From: Mya arenaria
Taxonomy: Eukaryota; Mollusca; Bivalvia; Myida; Myidae
Length of the DNA stretch: 64,000 nt
Assembly (NCBI RefSeq): GCF_026914265.1
Contig: NC_069124.1
Span: forward strand, 24,619,989 to 24,683,988
Direction: 5' to 3'
Position 1 is the first letter of the stretch; each line of letters starts with the position of its first letter. The notes under the pieces are model-generated. The model saw nothing but the letters and a program-made list of their open reading frames with translations, searched no databases and was not told where the DNA came from. Positions 62,501 through 64,000 of the stretch are shown here, piece after piece. A program made the position numbers and the translations under genes.

Positions 62501-63585
62501 TCCTGATAAAAGCACACATATTCATTAAGACCTTACATTATCGACTGGCAATACATTAAAGATTTACTCTTACTCCCAAATAGGATTTCCCACAATAAAT
62601 ACAATAGTTTAAATATACCAAGAAGGATGAACAAATTTCGAAAGCAGTGGTTCTTATTTCTACTATATGAGACGATTGTAGATCGTAGTAAATCTTTAAG
62701 CACTCACCAATCATTTAATATCTTTTGCATTTTCAGCTATTAATTAAACGGTTACAATCGTGTTATCAGTAATTGATATTTTCCATAAATGCATTATTTA
62801 GTAAGAAGTTAAAGGTATATCACTCAAAATTCGTGTTTGTTATACATGTGTATGTATTGATTTTGAAAAACTGTCGATTTAAATTAAACCTCTCACAGCT
62901 TCGTTTTTATTTTACATTTCTTTTCATTCTTATGACACTTTTATGGCTACTGCCAAACTTATTATTTATGAATACGCAGTTATTCAACTGGAATTAATGA
63001 GAAGCTATTATGCACCTATTCAAGTATTTGCATTTACAAACTCAATGGATAGAATCACTATCGAGATGTCTGATTTATTCAAAAGCTCCTAAAGAAAGGT
63101 CGCAAGCTCATCTATTTTATCCGTATTGGTTCGTGCTGTTTGAATCATTTCTATAAGGTTTTACTAAGAGCTTTTTATATATAGGCATAATATGATTTAA
63201 GAAACGCATTAATAAAATGTCTATATGATCATGTTGTTCGTTTTTTACCTCCGTTTAATATATCATGTTTTTAAATAATTATACAAAAGAATACTATATC
63301 ATCATATCACAATAGAAGAGTCATTATGGTGTCATTCAAAATTATAATTCGTTCAAAAATAATACAATGAATCTAATGTCTAAAATGCATTAATACATCT
63401 TTTCATCCTAATGATGGATGGCTTACCTTAGGTTTGGGTTAACACTACCCATATAATGCAGTATATTATTTCTAAAAACATACGCTATTGTAGGGATTTA
63501 GATCAGCCCCTTTCGACTGTAGATACCGTACAACGTCTAAATATCCGTATTTCGCCGCATAGTGCATTGCCGTATTCCCGCCAGC
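56515..63585 (-). CDS. ankyrin-repeat / ZU5-UPA-like protein, copy 2, partial at window edge and altered at the 3' end
   Basis: Paralogue of the gene at 19917-33325. Exons in coding order within the window: 63484-63585, 62404-62502, 60614-60715, 60400-60491, 59613-59988, 59019-59210, 58640-58754, 58357-58546, 57813-58115, 57455-57638, 56515-56880. Sizes equal those of copy 1 except exon 10 (303 versus 216 bases) and exon 12. Splice sites and phases are kept. By eye about 11 of 125 residues differ in the large beta-module exon. Exon 10 carries an 87-nt insertion with an in-frame stop at 57893-57895, so the main product would end after DADEMN, just past the UPA-like region. Exon 12 is cut after the proline-rich segment and continues into former 3' flank (RPEFLYVDY then stop); the last exon of copy 1 has no counterpart. 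The first three exons should lie beyond the right edge. Confidence 0.85.
57455..57709 (-). other. possible alternative start with signal-peptide-like leader in copy 2 exon 11
   Basis: In copy 2 only, an ATG at 57707-57709 opens MRKITLIILLVIHKTILFSV in frame with the exon encoding HLKDSILVAGLKHVMIVECN. Joined to exon 56515-56880 it would give a 207-residue protein with a hydrophobic leader. In copy 1 the same ATG is out of frame. It may be an accident of intron sequence or a new small gene made from the tail. Confidence 0.3.
57825..57911. other. 87-nt insertion specific to copy 2 exon 10
   Basis: Between GCTTGCA and TCATTAGG, which are adjacent in copy 1 at 22311-22318, copy 2 has 87 extra bases ending in a second TGCA, so TGCA flanks both sides. 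The length is a multiple of three but the insert brings an in-frame TAA. Confidence 0.85.
59250..59536. repeat. (TAG)n microsatellite with GGTAGT block and (GAA)n end, copy 2
   Basis: The same tract as 23655-24316 at the same intron position, about half as long, with its own AAATAG and GGTAGTGG interruptions and a short GAAGAA end. Confidence 0.95.
60895..61995. repeat. 30-bp satellite in ankyrin gene intron, copy 2
   Basis: About 36 units of CATGCTCTCTCAACTAGGC plus ATATACCCAAA. The central part (61260-61790) is homogenised toward the ACATGCTCTCTC variant, which is rare in copy 1, so the two arrays have evolved separately since duplication. Confidence 0.95.
62555..62885 (+). mobile_element. 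MITE, TTAAAG family, copy E
   Basis: Partner of copy C at the same intron position: TTAAAGATTTACTCTTACTC, GGATGAACAAATTTCGAAAG and GCACTCACCAATCATTTAA. A ~50-base internal segment is missing relative to copy C. Confidence 0.7.
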
Positions 63586-63616
63586 CTGAAATGTTATTCG
63601 TTTAACATTATAGTTA

Positions 63617-63900
63617 GATGACATGAAAATAATTCTTAATGAATAAGAATAAGCGAGGTGAGTGAATGACTGACTGAAAATACAACCTCATAGACTGATA
63701 CATTGACAACGCAAAATCTGACGCAGGGGATGTGCATCGGATGAGTGGCAGTAGGCGGTCCTTTAAACACCGGGGAAAGTTGAAATTCTTAATGACTAAG
63801 GCTAGTACTTAATGCTTGCCTATCTGCAATTTCATTGGCTGAAGATGTTGCTTGTATTCTGATTGTTTTTGATCTATTGAAAGGAAGGTCATATAAGTTC
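63617..63900 (+). repeat. dispersed repeat, single shortened unit
   Basis: It matches 29511-29805 (GATGACATGAAAATAATTC, GACGCAGGGGATGTG, GGCGGTCCTTTAAACACC) but lacks about 50 bases after GCGAGGTGAGTGAATG. Confidence 0.7.
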
Positions 63901-63962
63901 ATATAAAAAAGGCTTAAGTCTGTTTAGGGGCGATATTAGCGGCCATGTGAGTGGGGAATATC

Positions 63963-64000
63963 ACAGGCGGCAGTTGCGTTGACATGACCCACTCTATAGC
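63963..64000. mobile_element. left end of the 43-bp-TIR MITE, cut by the window edge
   Basis: ACAGGCGGCAGTTGCGTTG followed by ACATGACCCACTCTATAGC matches 29903-29940. Its presence in both copies at the same place dates the insertion before the gene duplication. Confidence 0.75.

Overview
The window is animal nuclear DNA, AT-rich, with many small GT-AG exons and a very high load of DNA transposons, satellites and SINEs. The repeat types (Helentron-like elements with tandem cores, hAT copies with a GCGGATCCAGG end, several MITE families) and the gene types point to a lophotrochozoan, most likely a bivalve mollusc; this is inference, since no species marker is present.

Layout. 1-5.6 kb: repeats and one weak small ORF. 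5.6-17.8 kb: a CYP3-clan cytochrome P450 on the minus strand, 14 exons, whose second intron carries a hAT-like element with a Helentron-like element inside it. 18.6-33.3 kb: a minus-strand gene (copy 1) for a 779-residue protein of four ankyrin repeats, a ZU5/UPA-like beta-sandwich region and an uncharacterised C-terminus; a 15-exon model closes with every splice phase matching. 33.3-42.8 kb: minisatellites, MITEs and a perfect short hairpin. 42.8-49.7 kb: relics of a MULE, a non-LTR retrotransposon split by a hAT-like insertion, and a PIF/Harbinger element with its Myb/SANT partner gene. 49.9-51.9 kb: an intronless plus-strand gene of 672 codons with two CARD domains and a long helical C-terminus. 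56.1-64.0 kb: copy 2 of the ankyrin/ZU5-UPA gene, same strand, running off the right edge.

The two ankyrin genes are a tandem duplication: exons, intron order, a (TAG)n tract and a 30-bp satellite lie in matching places. Copy 1 is intact by my model. Copy 2 has an 87-nt insertion with an in-frame stop in exon 10 and has lost the last exon by a deletion that joins exon 12 to the 3' flank. CARD, ZU5, UPA and ankyrin modules all belong to the death-fold and innate-signalling repertoire, so the 18-64 kb segment may be a small signalling-gene island. The CARD-CARD-helical gene and the ankyrin/ZU5-UPA pair are the best candidates for something undescribed; any functional link between them is inference from position only.
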